A stretch of DNA of 64,000 nt from assembly GCA_039920745.1 (NCBI GenBank), contig JBDSDD010000029.1, positions 62,001-126,000 of the forward strand, read 5' to 3'. Below, in pieces: positions 17,215 to 26,256 of this stretch. The notes under the pieces were generated by a model. That model was not told the DNA's origin. It ran no database searches and saw nothing but the letters and a program-made list of their open reading frames with translations. The position numbers and the translations under genes are program-made. Numbering within the stretch: the stretch's first letter is position 1; each line of letters opens with the position of its first letter. The DNA is from Scleromatobacter sp039920745 (lineage in GTDB: Bacteria; Pseudomonadota; Gammaproteobacteria; Burkholderiales; Burkholderiaceae_C).

Positions 17215-19041
17215 TCACGAAGCCGTGAGGATTTCTTCCGGACGGCGACGTGATGCGTGCGCGGCCACCAGTGCGTCGATCAGCGCGCCGACGTCGCCGG
17301 GTTCGACCGGGTGCACGAGGTCCGATGCGGGCAGGCCGCAGGCGGGTGTCGCGACGACGGGCAGCCCATGCGCCAGTGCGAGGAGCAACGCCCGGGGCGA
17401 ATGCTCGACATGCGCGGGCAGTGCGACGACGTCGGCCCGGTTCAGCCAAGTTGCGTCGCGGTAGCCGGCGTGTTCGACTGCGATGCCGTGCCACAGGTCA
17501 GCGTCGCTGGACGGCGTGCCCAGTACCAGCAGCCGCCAGCCCAGCAGACGCAGCGCCGCGGCCAGCTCGCAGGCACCCTTGCGGGCAAGCGCGCTGGCGG
17601 GAAACGCGACGAGCGGCGGCGTGGAGGGGGAATGTCGCATCGCATGTTCGACGTGCCGCATCGGCATCGGCATCGCCCACGCGACCAGGTCGACCCGACC
17701 GGGCGCCAGTGTCTGCAGATGCCGCGCGACCTCCGCATGGGGCGTCACCATCCGGCGCGCGCCGCGCAGCGCGCGCAGTTCGGTCGCCGCGTGGCTGGCG
17801 TCGACGCGGAAATCGCGCAGCGACGCCGCGTCGGGCCAGCGTCGGGCGGCGCCATCCAGGCGGTGCTGGAGTTCGTCGGCGGGCAGCGCCCGCATCAGCA
17901 CGTCGTAGGTACGCCCGTGAAGGACGCCGAGCAGCGCCAGCGGCACGAGCAGGCCTTGGTCGACGACCAGATGGGTGTGGCCCGGTTCGAGTCCGCGGGC
18001 GAACGAGCGGGCGATCGCCTGCTGGCCGCGCAGCAGCGCCGCCTGGCGCCTGCCGCCTTCGCCGGCGTGACGGCGCAGCAACCAGGTGCGCCACCACGAG
18101 GCCAGGCGTGCGACCGTGTGGGTGCTCGCGGGCGCGGGCGTCCACGCGCCCGCCACGCGGCGCGCGCGGCGCAGCCAGGGTGTGAACCACGCCGCGGTGC
18201 CGGCGTGGTCGCGCAGCCAGGCGGCGAACTCGGGCGTCCAGGCGTCGACCAGCACGGCGGTCGTGCCCGTCGTCGCGGCCGGTCGTGTGCCGAGATGGCG
18301 ATAGCAGCGCGTCTCGTCGCAGGTGAGGCAGCCACGGGCCGGCGGTGTGGTGGTCTTCTGCGCCAGCAGTGCGAATGCGCGAGCGGGGCGCGCTGGCGCG
18401 GGGGCGCGTTGCGCGCGCACGCGCACGATCAGCTCGTCGCCGCTCATCTCCACCTCGAGCCGCCAGTCAAACGGCGCCGCGATGCGCAGGTCGACGTAGT
18501 TCCAGGATACGGTCGCGTCGACGTGACCGTCGACCGGCGGGCCCTGTTCGATGCGCGCCGTGTGCGCGTGTCGCTCGACCAGCGTCATGCCGGCCTGCGC
18601 CGCGCACGTCGCCAGCGCGTTCGACAACTGGCACAGCCCGCCGGCGATGACGGGCACGACGCAGCCGGTGCGGATCTCGCGACCCTCGACGAAGCCACGC
18701 CCGCGCGTGGGTCGGCCCAACTGCTTCCAGAAGCTGAACACGGTGCCGGCCGGCACGACGACGCCATCGAACGCGCTGCGCGCGATACGCAGGTTCTCGA
18801 CCTTGCCGGCGACCAGCAGGAACTCGTCAGTGCGGCCGTCAAGCCACAACGGCGAGCGGTGTTCGGCGACGACGGGGGCGTCGGCCAGGCGACTCGCCGG
18901 GCCATGGCGTGCGACTCGGGTCGTGCGCAGGTCGCGCAGCGCCCGAAGCGTGACGTGGGCCCAGACGCGCAGGCGCAACCCCGCGGCGTCGAGGCGGGTC
19001 GGCAGCTTCCATGTCAGCGCCGGCGATCTCGCGTTGGGCAT
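17215..19041 (-). CDS. VanW family protein fused to a glycosyltransferase-like domain
   Basis: A 608-residue two-part protein. Residues about 60-230 form a VanW domain (RIARSAFDGVVVPAGTVFSFW, GGLCQLSNALATCAAQAGM, HAHTARIEQGP), the module first seen beside vanB vancomycin-resistance genes; its biochemical role is unknown. A Cys-rich linker follows (CLTCDETRCYRH). The C-terminal half looks like a GT4-type glycosyltransferase: a Rossmann-like segment (PLVAFPASALARKGACELAAALRLLGW) and a nucleotide-sugar site (NRADVVALPAHVEHSPRALLLALAHGLPVVATPACG). ATG 19041 is chosen because VanW proteins start near there and no better site exists downstream. It sits 111 bases upstream of the deleted ddl on the same strand, a suggestive but unproven cell-wall pairing. 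Confidence 0.75.
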   Translation of the reverse strand: MPNARSPALTWKLPTRLDAAGLRLRVWAHVTLRALRDLRTTRVARHGPASRLADAPVVAEHRSPLWLDGRTDEFLLVAGKVENLRIARSAFDGVVVPAGTVFSFWKQLGRPTRGRGFVEGREIRTGCVVPVIAGGLCQLSNALATCAAQAGMTLVERHAHTARIEQGPPVDGHVDATVSWNYVDLRIAAPFDWRLEVEMSGDELIVRVRAQRAPAPARPARAFALLAQKTTTPPARGCLTCDETRCYRHLGTRPAATTGTTAVLVDAWTPEFAAWLRDHAGTAAWFTPWLRRARRVAGAWTPAPASTHTVARLASWWRTWLLRRHAGEGGRRQAALLRGQQAIARSFARGLEPGHTHLVVDQGLLVPLALLGVLHGRTYDVLMRALPADELQHRLDGAARRWPDAASLRDFRVDASHAATELRALRGARRMVTPHAEVARHLQTLAPGRVDLVAWAMPMPMRHVEHAMRHSPSTPPLVAFPASALARKGACELAAALRLLGWRLLVLGTPSSDADLWHGIAVEHAGYRDATWLNRADVVALPAHVEHSPRALLLALAHGLPVVATPACGLPASDLVHPVEPGDVGALIDALVAAHASRRRPEEILTAS

Positions 19042-19380
19042 GGGCCGCAGTCTACTGGGCGACCCGCGCCGCCGCCGTGAGTTCATGCGCCGGGCGCCGG
19101 ATGATTTCTTCCCATAGGTGGATCGGGACAGCGGACGAACTGACCCCCGGGCGTATATCGGGTCTGCGCCTGCTCGTTGACGAGACGGGGGAACCATCGT
19201 GGGAGTCGCCGCCGATCGCGGGGATGGAACGCGTGAAAGATGTTCGAGACCGTGCGTCAGTGGCGCGGGTGGATGCGCGTTCCGGTCTCGCCCTTGGCGT
19301 GCCATTGCCGGACGTCGTCCTTGCGGGTCGTCGCGCCGCCATGCCGCAATCCGGCGCGGTCGGGCGACCCCGCACTGGAG
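19042..19380. other. 339-base gap without a supported gene
   Basis: Open frames cross it on both strands, but none has protein-like composition, a ribosome-binding site or a recognisable motif. I see no tRNA, terminator or convincing promoter. It must contain the promoter of the VanW-fusion gene. Confidence 0.4.
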
Positions 19381-20385
19381 CTAGGACCGGGCTTCGCCGG
19401 TCACTTGCAGCTGCGGCGCCCGCGTTGCCTCCGCCACGTTCTCGCCGAACTTCTCCCTCACCGTGCGCTGGTACTGCTGCGGGTTCTGCGGCTTGATGAA
19501 CAGCGACGTCACCTCGGGATGCGCCGCGTGGATGCGGTGTTCGATGTCGGCGATCATCTCCTCGATCTGCGGGGCGGTGAGGGCATCGTCGAACTCGAAA
19601 CTCATCGCGGCCATGATTTCGTCGGGCGCCATCTGGATCGTCAGCACGCCGTTCGCGCGAGAGGTGCCGCAGGCGGCGTTGGCGATGTCGAGGATGGACT
19701 TGATCAGCGCGCTGTCGGCCTTCTCGCCGATCAGCAGGCTCTTGCTCTCGCGCGCGAGCAGCGTGGACGTGCACGCGAGCACGAGGCCGATGAGGATCGA
19801 CGAGATGCCGTCGGCCAGCGGCAGGTCGAAGTTCGCCGCGAGCCCGATGCCGGCTGCGGCGATGACGATGCCGATCAGCGCGGCGCTGTCCTCGAACAGC
19901 ACCATGAACAGCGGCGCATCCTTGCTCTTGCGAAACGCCTCGTAGTACCCGAGGTCGCCCTTGATCTTGTTGAACTGGCGCAGCGAGACGACCCACGAAT
20001 AGCCTTCGAACAGGAACGACGCCGCCAGCACGAGCTCGCTGACCATCGCGTGCTCGATCGGCTGCGGGTCGAACACGCGGTGCACACCCTGGTAGATCGA
20101 CACGCCCGCGCCGAGCGCGAATACCAGCAGTGCGACGATGAAGCTCCAGAAGTACAGCTCGCGCCCATACCCCGCGGGGTGGTCGCGGTCGGCCTTTTTC
20201 TTGGCGACGCGCATGCCGTACAGCAGCAGCAACTCGTTGCCAGTGTCGACGAACGAGTGCACCGCTTCACTGAGCATCGCCGAGCTGCCGGTGAACGCGG
20301 CAGCGCTGGCCTTCGTGACGGCCACCAGCACGTTGCCGATCAGCGCGGCCCAGACCACGGTGCGCGAACCGGCACCATCCGCCAT
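19381..20385 (-). CDS. Cation diffusion facilitator (CDF) family transporter
   Basis: Inner-membrane metal/proton antiporter of the CDF family, 334 residues with about six membrane helices in the first 210 and a cytoplasmic C-terminal domain (FDDALTAPQIEEMIADIEHRIHAAHPEV). Metal-site patterns are HSFVDTGNE in helix 2 and FEDSAALIG in helix 5. The overall pattern (HPAGYGRELYFWSFIVALLVF, SKDAPLFMVLFEDSAAL) resembles the SLC30A9-like branch, for which zinc is assumed but not shown. It begins 2 bases after the transketolase stop, so it rides on the tkt transcript, an odd pairing unless ThDP/Mg or other metal supply is meant. Confidence 0.88.
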   Translation of the reverse strand: MADGAGSRTVVWAALIGNVLVAVTKASAAAFTGSSAMLSEAVHSFVDTGNELLLLYGMRVAKKKADRDHPAGYGRELYFWSFIVALLVFALGAGVSIYQGVHRVFDPQPIEHAMVSELVLAASFLFEGYSWVVSLRQFNKIKGDLGYYEAFRKSKDAPLFMVLFEDSAALIGIVIAAAGIGLAANFDLPLADGISSILIGLVLACTSTLLARESKSLLIGEKADSALIKSILDIANAACGTSRANGVLTIQMAPDEIMAAMSFEFDDALTAPQIEEMIADIEHRIHAAHPEVTSLFIKPQNPQQYQRTVREKFGENVAEATRAPQLQVTGEARS

Positions 20386-20387
20386 GG

Positions 20388-22439
20388 CTACTTCGCGAGC
20401 AGCTTGCGCGCCCGTGCGACGACGTTGTCGGCGCTGAAGCCAAACTCCTTGAGCAGCACCTTGGCCGGCGCCGACGCACCGAAGTGGTCGATGCCGATCA
20501 CGTCGCCGGCCTGGCCGACGTAGCGCTCCCAGCCCAGCGTCGTGCCGGCCTCGACGGCCAGGCGCTTCGTCACCGCAGGCGGCAGCACCGCGTCGCGATA
20601 GGCCGGCGGCTGTGCGTCGAACAGGTCCCAGCTGGGCATCGAGACGCAACGCACCTTGACGCCTTCCTTGTCGAGAACCTCCGCGGCCGCGGTGATCAGG
20701 CCGACCTCCGAGCCGCTGGCGATCAGGATCAGGTCGGGCACGTCGTGCGCGGTCTCACCGATGATGTACGCGCCGTTGGCCAGGCCGTTCGCGCTCGGGT
20801 GCTTGCTGCGATCGAGCGTGGGCACGTCCTGGCGCGTCAGCACGAGCAGCACCGGCCGATCCCTCATCGTCAGTGCGACCTTCCACGCGACCACCGTCTC
20901 GTTCGCGTCGGCCGGGCGGAGGACCGTCAGGCCGGGGATCGCGCGCAGGCTCAGCAGTTGCTCGATCGGCTGGTGCGTCGGGCCGTCCTCGCCGAGCGCG
21001 ATGCTGTCGTGCGTGAACACGTGCAGCGCGTGCAGCTTCTGCAGCGCGGCCAGGCGGATGGCCGGGCGCATGTAGTCGGAGAAGATCAGGAACGTGGAGC
21101 CGAAGGGGATGAAGCCGCCGTGCGCGGCCAGGCCGTTGACGATCGCGCCCATCGCGTGTTCGCGCACGCCGAAGTGCAGGTTGCGGCCGGCCCAGCTGGC
21201 GCCGCCGGGGTCGGCGCCTTCGATCTTCGGCGCTTCGGCGGGTGGCGTCGGATTGAAGTCGCCCAGCCCGACGAGGTTGGTGAAGGTCGACGGGTCGAGG
21301 TCGGCCGAGCCGCCGAACAGCGACGGCAACTTCGCTGCGATCGCCGCCAGGATCTGCTTGCCGGCGACGCGCGTCGACAGGCCCTTGGCGTCGGCCGGGA
21401 AGCTGGGCATGCCCGCGTCCCAGCCCTCGGGCAGCTCGCCGCGCAGCCGCGACTCGAGCTCCTGCGACAACTCGGGAAAGGCCTTCGCGTAGGCGTTCAT
21501 GCGCTGCTTCCACTCGCCCTCGGCCTGCTCGCCGTCCGCCTGCACCTGCATGAAGCGGCGGCTGGCGGCCTCGGGCACGAGGAAGTCCGGCGATGCGGGC
21601 CAGCCCAGCTTGGCCTTGGTCGCGGCGACGTCGTCGACGCCCAACGGCGAGCCGTGGGCCTTGAAGCTGTCCTGCTTCGGTGAGCCGTAGCCCAGATGGG
21701 TTCGCACGAGGATCAAGGTGGGACGCGTGGTGTCCGCCACCGCGGATTGCAGCGCGCGGTCGATTGCGTCGACATCGTTGCCATCGGCCACGTGCAGCGT
21801 CTGCCAGCCATACGCCTCGAATCGCTTCGCCCGATCTTCGGTGAACGTGATGGCGGTGCCGGCCGACAGCGTGACCTCGTTGTCGTCATAGAGGCAGACC
21901 AATTTGCCGAGCCGCAGATGACCGGCCAGCGACGCGGCCTCGGCGGCGACGCCCTCCATCAGGTCGCCGTCGCTGACGATGGCCCAGGTGCGGTGATCGA
22001 CCACGGCGTGGCCGTCGCGGTTGTAGGTGCCGGCCAGCTGCGCTTCGGCGATCGCCAGGCCCACGGCGTTGGCCAGCCCCTGCCCCAGCGGCCCCGTGGT
22101 CACCTCGACGCCGGCCGTGTGGCCGCGCTCCGGATGGCCGGGCGTCTTGCTGCCCCATTGGCGGAACTGCTTCAGGTCGTCGAGCGACAGCGCATACCCC
22201 GTCACGTGCAGCAGGCTGTACAGCAGTGCCGAGCCGTGGCCGGCGGACAGCACGAAGCGGTCGCGGTCGTCCCAGGACGGGTTCGCGGGGTGGTGCTTGA
22301 GAAAGCGCGTCCACAGCACATAGGCCATGGGTGCCGCATCCAGCGGCAGCCCCGGGTGGCCGCTGTCGGCCTTCTGCACCATGTCCACGGACAGAAAGCG
22401 CAGCGTATTGATGCACTGCAGGTCGAGCGGATCGGACAT
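20388..22439 (-). CDS. tkt: Transketolase
   Basis: ThDP enzyme moving two-carbon units between sugar phosphates in the non-oxidative pentose phosphate pathway. It has 683 residues. Motifs: SGHPGLPLDAAPMAYVLW, LSAGHGSALLYSLLH, TTGPLGQGLANAVG, the ThDP-Mg motif SDGDLMEGVAAEAASLAG with distal DDNE, GEDGPTHQP and DVPTLDR. The start ATG is followed by DPLDLQCINTLRFLSVDMVQ, the normal N-terminus. It diverges from the HAD-tal-rpe genes over 211 bases that contain a 15-bp inverted repeat. Confidence 0.95.
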   Translation of the reverse strand: MSDPLDLQCINTLRFLSVDMVQKADSGHPGLPLDAAPMAYVLWTRFLKHHPANPSWDDRDRFVLSAGHGSALLYSLLHVTGYALSLDDLKQFRQWGSKTPGHPERGHTAGVEVTTGPLGQGLANAVGLAIAEAQLAGTYNRDGHAVVDHRTWAIVSDGDLMEGVAAEAASLAGHLRLGKLVCLYDDNEVTLSAGTAITFTEDRAKRFEAYGWQTLHVADGNDVDAIDRALQSAVADTTRPTLILVRTHLGYGSPKQDSFKAHGSPLGVDDVAATKAKLGWPASPDFLVPEAASRRFMQVQADGEQAEGEWKQRMNAYAKAFPELSQELESRLRGELPEGWDAGMPSFPADAKGLSTRVAGKQILAAIAAKLPSLFGGSADLDPSTFTNLVGLGDFNPTPPAEAPKIEGADPGGASWAGRNLHFGVREHAMGAIVNGLAAHGGFIPFGSTFLIFSDYMRPAIRLAALQKLHALHVFTHDSIALGEDGPTHQPIEQLLSLRAIPGLTVLRPADANETVVAWKVALTMRDRPVLLVLTRQDVPTLDRSKHPSANGLANGAYIIGETAHDVPDLILIASGSEVGLITAAAEVLDKEGVKVRCVSMPSWDLFDAQPPAYRDAVLPPAVTKRLAVEAGTTLGWERYVGQAGDVIGIDHFGASAPAKVLLKEFGFSADNVVARARKLLAK

Positions 22440-22470
22440 GCGGTTCCTTCAGCGAAGCGGCGGGAGAGGG

Positions 22471-22547
22471 GTTCGCGACATGATGCGCTGCACCAAAGCT
22501 CCGGCTTTGAAAAAGCGGGTATGGGGCTTGCTCATCATGTCGCGAAC
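22471..22547. repeat. Perfect 15-bp inverted repeat between tkt and the HAD gene
   Basis: GTTCGCGACATGATG (22471-22485) and its exact complement CATCATGTCGCGAAC (22533-22547) flank 47 bases that include a small AAAGC/GCTTT hairpin. The left arm begins 32 bases upstream of the transketolase ATG. Just outside lie GCTTGC-ATG-GCAAGC (22553-22567) and a GAAC/GTTC pair. The repeat could be a regulator site for both divergent operons, a leader hairpin, or a small mobile-element scar. Confidence 0.7.
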
Positions 22548-22650
22548 CGAAGGCTTGCATGGCAAGCCGCTTGCCCGCTTGAACCCTGGTTCATGCTCCG
22601 TCCATGAGTCACGAATCTGACTTGCTCCGACCGCAAAGGGCCCGCTCCCG

Positions 22651-23373
22651 ATGGCTGCCATCCTCCACGATGTGGTGTTCCTGATCGACGTGGACAACAC
22701 GTTGCTCGACAACGACCGCATCATTGCCGACCTCCGCGATCACCTGACGCAGGAGTTCGGCGTCGCCTGTTCCGGTCGCTACTGGACGCTGTTCGAGAAG
22801 TTGCGCGAGGAGCTCGGCTACGCCGACTACCTCGGCACGTTGCAGCTCTATCGCAAGGAGGTGGAGGGCTTGGGGCTCCACGCGCAGGCGTTGCTGCAGA
22901 TGTCGAGCTTTCTCGTCGACTACCCGTTCCAGGATCGCGTGTACCCGGGCGCGCTCGACGCGCTCACGCGCATGGGCCGGCTGGGCCCGACCGTGATCCT
23001 GTCCGATGGAGACGTCGTATTCCAGCCGCGCAAGATCCAGCGCTCGGGGTTGTGGCGCGCCGTCGAGGGGCGCGTGCTGATCTACGTGCACAAGGAACTG
23101 ATGCTCGACGAGGTGAAACGCACCTTTCCGGCGCGTCACTACGTGATCGTGGACGACAAGCCGCGCATCCTCGGCGCGGTCAAGGCCGCGTGGGGCGACG
23201 ACGTGACGACCATCTTTCCGAAACAGGGGCATTACGCGTTCGACGCCATCGAGGTGGCGAAATACCCGACACCGGATATCGTGGTCGATCACATCGGCGA
23301 TCTCGCGCGCACGAATATTGCCGGGTGGTTCCCTCTAGGAGCCGCCAATGAAACCCACGCAATCACTCCATGA
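22651..23373 (+). CDS. HAD superfamily hydrolase
   Basis: A 240-residue phosphatase-like protein of the haloacid dehalogenase fold. Motif I is LIDVDNTLLDND (nucleophile Asp13, acid/base Asp15), motif II is VILSDGDV, and motif IV is YVIVDDKPRILGAVK. A helical cap lies between motif I and II. The substrate is unknown. It heads a run with transaldolase and ribulose-phosphate epimerase, overlapping the transaldolase start by 26 bases, so a sugar-phosphate phosphatase role is a fair guess but only a guess. Confidence 0.8.
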   Translation: MAAILHDVVFLIDVDNTLLDNDRIIADLRDHLTQEFGVACSGRYWTLFEKLREELGYADYLGTLQLYRKEVEGLGLHAQALLQMSSFLVDYPFQDRVYPGALDALTRMGRLGPTVILSDGDVVFQPRKIQRSGLWRAVEGRVLIYVHKELMLDEVKRTFPARHYVIVDDKPRILGAVKAAWGDDVTTIFPKQGHYAFDAIEVAKYPTPDIVVDHIGDLARTNIAGWFPLGAANETHAITP

Positions 23374-24439
23374 CCTCGGTCAGAGTCTCTGGATCGACAA
23401 CATCAGCCGCGAGACCCTGCGCGACGGATCGCTCGCCAGGCTGATCTCCGACTTTTCGGTCACCGGACTCACGTCCAACCCGACGATCTTCGAGAAGGCG
23501 ATGGCTCACGGCGACGCGTACGACGAGGCGATCGCGCAGATGGCGCGCGACGGCCGCTCCACGGAAGACCTGTTTTTCGCGCTCGCGGTCGATGACCTGC
23601 AACGCGCGGCCGACCTGTTCGCGCCCATTCACGAGTCGACCGACGGCGTGGACGGCTGGGTCTCTCTGGAGGTGTCGCCACTGCTGGTCAAGGACACGCG
23701 CGGCACCCTCCAGGCGGCGGCCAGCCTGCACGCGCAGGCCGCGCGCAAGAATCTGTTCATCAAGATCCCGGGTACGCCTGAGGGGCTCCCGGCGATCGAG
23801 GAGGCCATCCACCAGGGCATCCCGATCAACGTGACGCTGCTGTTTTCGTGCGAGCAGTACCTGGCTGCGGCCGAGGCCTACATGAAGGGCATCGAACGCC
23901 GGCTCAACGATGGCAAGTCCCCGCTGGTCGAGTCTGTCGCCTCGCTGTTCGTCAGCCGCTGGGACACCGGCGTCAAGGAGACGGTGGCGCCGCAATACCA
24001 GAACCGCCTGGGGATCGCGATCGCGATGCGCACCTACAAGGCGTATCGCGACCTGCTCGCCAGCCAGCGCTGGCAAAAGCTCGCCGCCGCGGGCGCGCAC
24101 CCGCAGCGCCTGCTGTGGGCCAGCACGGGCACCAAGGACCCGAGCGCGCCGGCGTCGCTGTATGTCGAGGCGCTGGCCGCACCAGGCACCGTCGACACGA
24201 TGCCCGACAAGACCCTGAAGGCGTTCGCGGCCGAAGGCCACGTCGGCGAGCCGATGCCGGTGGACGGTGGCTACGCAGACCAATTGTTGGACGAGTTCCG
24301 TCGCGAGGGCGTGGACATCGACGCGCTGGCCGCCAAGCTGCAGCAGGACGGCGGCGACTCGTTCGCGGCGTCGTGGAACGCGTTGATCGGCGGCCTCGAT
24401 CAGAAGGTCGCCCGGCTGAGCGCAATGTCGCCGAGCTGA
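23348..24439 (+). CDS. tal: Transaldolase
   Basis: Transfers a dihydroxyacetone unit between sugar phosphates via a Schiff base. The 363-residue length and the start SLHDLGQSLWIDNISRETL place it in the longer transaldolase class seen in actinobacteria and several proteobacteria. Motifs: VTGLTSNPTIFEKAM near the N-terminus and the catalytic lysine in NLFIKIPGTPEG; also INVTLLFSCEQY and LLWASTGTKDP. The ATG has AGGAG (23337-23341) six bases upstream and lies inside the end of the HAD gene. It is coupled to rpe by a TGATG overlap. Confidence 0.95.
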   Translation: MKPTQSLHDLGQSLWIDNISRETLRDGSLARLISDFSVTGLTSNPTIFEKAMAHGDAYDEAIAQMARDGRSTEDLFFALAVDDLQRAADLFAPIHESTDGVDGWVSLEVSPLLVKDTRGTLQAAASLHAQAARKNLFIKIPGTPEGLPAIEEAIHQGIPINVTLLFSCEQYLAAAEAYMKGIERRLNDGKSPLVESVASLFVSRWDTGVKETVAPQYQNRLGIAIAMRTYKAYRDLLASQRWQKLAAAGAHPQRLLWASTGTKDPSAPASLYVEALAAPGTVDTMPDKTLKAFAAEGHVGEPMPVDGGYADQLLDEFRREGVDIDALAAKLQQDGGDSFAASWNALIGGLDQKVARLSAMSPS

Positions 24440-25113
24440 TGGCCAATCCGCTGGTCGTCGCGCCGTCGATCCTGTCCGCCGACTTCGGCCGCCTCGCCGA
24501 GGAGGTGCGTGCGGTCGACGCCGCTGGCGCCGACTGGATCCACGTCGACGTGATGGACGGGCGCTTCGTGCCCAACATCACGCTGGGCCCGGTGGTGATC
24601 GAGGCGATCCGCCGCACGACCACCAAGCCGCTCAACGTCCACCTGATGATGGTCGAGCCCGAGCGCATGCTTGAGGACTTCGTCAAGGCTGGCGCCGACC
24701 ACCTGCTGGTGCAGTGCGAGCCGGCATCGACGATCCATCTGCACCGCGTGCTGTCGCGCATCCGCGAGCTGGGCTGCAAGGCCGGCGTCGTCATCGACCC
24801 GGGCAGCCCGATCGCCTTCGTCGAGCAGGTGCTGCACCTGTGCGACGTCGTGCTGGTGATGACTGTCAACCCGGGCTTCGGCGGACAGGCTTTCCTGCCC
24901 GAGGTGCTGCCCAAGATCACCGCGCTGCGCCGGCTGTGCGACGCGCGCGGGCTCAACCCGTATATCGAAGTGGACGGCGGACAGAACGGCGACAACGCCT
25001 GGCAGGCGGTGGACGCCGGCGCTGACGCGCTGGTCGCGGGGTCGGCGGTGTTCGGGTCGAGCGACTACGCGCGCGCCATTGCGCGCTTGCGTGCGCACTC
25101 GCGTCCGGCGTGA
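24439..25113 (+). CDS. rpe: Ribulose-phosphate 3-epimerase
   Basis: TIM-barrel metalloenzyme interconverting ribulose-5-phosphate and xylulose-5-phosphate. Its 224 residues fit the family. Signatures: APSILSADFGRLAEEV, DWIHVDVMDGRFVPNIT (metal His/Asp), LNVHLMMVEPE, MTVNPGFGGQAF and EVDGGQN (second metal Asp). The start overlaps the tal stop. Xylulose-5-phosphate is the substrate of the phosphoketolase encoded about 10 kb upstream, so this gene links the two halves of the island. No ribose-5-phosphate isomerase is present in the window. Confidence 0.95.
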   Translation: MANPLVVAPSILSADFGRLAEEVRAVDAAGADWIHVDVMDGRFVPNITLGPVVIEAIRRTTTKPLNVHLMMVEPERMLEDFVKAGADHLLVQCEPASTIHLHRVLSRIRELGCKAGVVIDPGSPIAFVEQVLHLCDVVLVMTVNPGFGGQAFLPEVLPKITALRRLCDARGLNPYIEVDGGQNGDNAWQAVDAGADALVAGSAVFGSSDYARAIARLRAHSRPA

Positions 25114-25135
25114 GCCGAGCCAGGCGCCCCGTACC

Positions 25136-26170
25136 TTATCCGAACACCGACAAGTTGCTGACCCACGCCACGCTCGCGCCGTCGCCGGCATGCGGCGTAT
25201 AGAGCACGTCGGCGGCCTGTGCGATCGTCTCGATCCGCGGACTGAAGGCCAAGTCGAGGACGACCGCCGGCTGGGGCGCAGGGACGGTCTTGCGGTGCTC
25301 CAGCATCTTGCGGATCGAGCCATCGTCGACCGCGGAGTCGATGCACCACACGAGGCTTTGATGGCCGACGGCCGCGTCGTCCCAGGACTCCATGAACGTG
25401 GTGTCGATCTCCTCGATTCCCATGTTCTGGATGACGAAATCGACCGGCTTGGTGCGCGCCACCTGTGCGGCGCCATTCAACGCAGCACGAGCGACGACGG
25501 CCAGGTTCTGCACCCCGACACTCGCCCCCACGCAGCCGATGAAGACCTGGTGGCGCATCGCGGGCGCGAATGGCGGTTCGTTGAGAAAGTGGCTCCACTG
25601 CGTGATCCGATCTCTGGCAATCGCGAAGATCGATTCCTTGCGCGATTCGTGCGTCGACGACTCCGCGGCCGCGGCATCTTCCCGCGGTGCGAACTCACGC
25701 AGTGCGGCGCGAGCGGCCGAAATGCGCTGCTTCACGGCCGTGGCATGTGCAGCGAACAGACCGTCGCGGAGCTCGTCCTCCGCCCAATCGAGGTTGGCGG
25801 CGGCGTCGACTCGCAACCCGGGGATGGCGCGCGGGTCGGCGGTCTGGAGCGTGCGGCGAATCTCCTCGGCAGCCAACAGCCCGAGAGGGGCTTCCGGGCG
25901 CGCTTGATCGGGGGCAGGCGCTGGCGGGTCGCTGAAGGCGGCCAGCAGAGAATCAATGGCCCTGCGACCTTCGTCGCTGACCTCGTAGGCCTTCGGCTGT
26001 CCACCGCGTGCGCCCGACTGGCGCTGGGACTTCACGAACCAGCTTTCGGGTACGCGATTGAGCACGGTCTGCACGGTGCTCGACGGGACGCCGAGCTTGT
26101 CGCCGAGTTCGTTCACGGTGAACCCTGGCAGCCGTCGGGCCGCCGAGAGAATAGTCAGCTTCTTGCTCAT
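25136..26170 (-). CDS. Winged-helix protein of unknown function (third gene of cassette)
   Basis: A 344-residue soluble protein. Residues 1-75 look like a winged helix: helix-turn-helix in FTVNELGDKLGVPSSTVQTV and a basic wing (KSQRQSGARGGQPKAYEVSDEG), so DNA binding is likely. The middle (95-170) is predicted helical. The C-terminal half (190-344) is a compact alpha/beta-looking domain (HQVFIGCVGASVGVQNLAV, KPVDFVIQNMGIEEIDTTF, AVVLDLAFSPRIETI) that I do not recognise. ATG 26170 is chosen because MSKKLTILSAARR begins the domain cleanly; an in-frame ATG 42 bases upstream is possible. A lone TTGACA (complement of 26218-26223) upstream may give it a second promoter. It converges on rpe. Confidence 0.72.
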   Translation of the reverse strand: MSKKLTILSAARRLPGFTVNELGDKLGVPSSTVQTVLNRVPESWFVKSQRQSGARGGQPKAYEVSDEGRRAIDSLLAAFSDPPAPAPDQARPEAPLGLLAAEEIRRTLQTADPRAIPGLRVDAAANLDWAEDELRDGLFAAHATAVKQRISAARAALREFAPREDAAAAESSTHESRKESIFAIARDRITQWSHFLNEPPFAPAMRHQVFIGCVGASVGVQNLAVVARAALNGAAQVARTKPVDFVIQNMGIEEIDTTFMESWDDAAVGHQSLVWCIDSAVDDGSIRKMLEHRKTVPAPQPAVVLDLAFSPRIETIAQAADVLYTPHAGDGASVAWVSNLSVFG

Positions 26171-26256
26171 GGGTCGATTCCGTGTGGGTGCCGTAGCTTG
26201 CATCTTCGTCATTCATTTGTCAACTGAACAACGAAGGTCGAATGGCGGCTGCCTGT

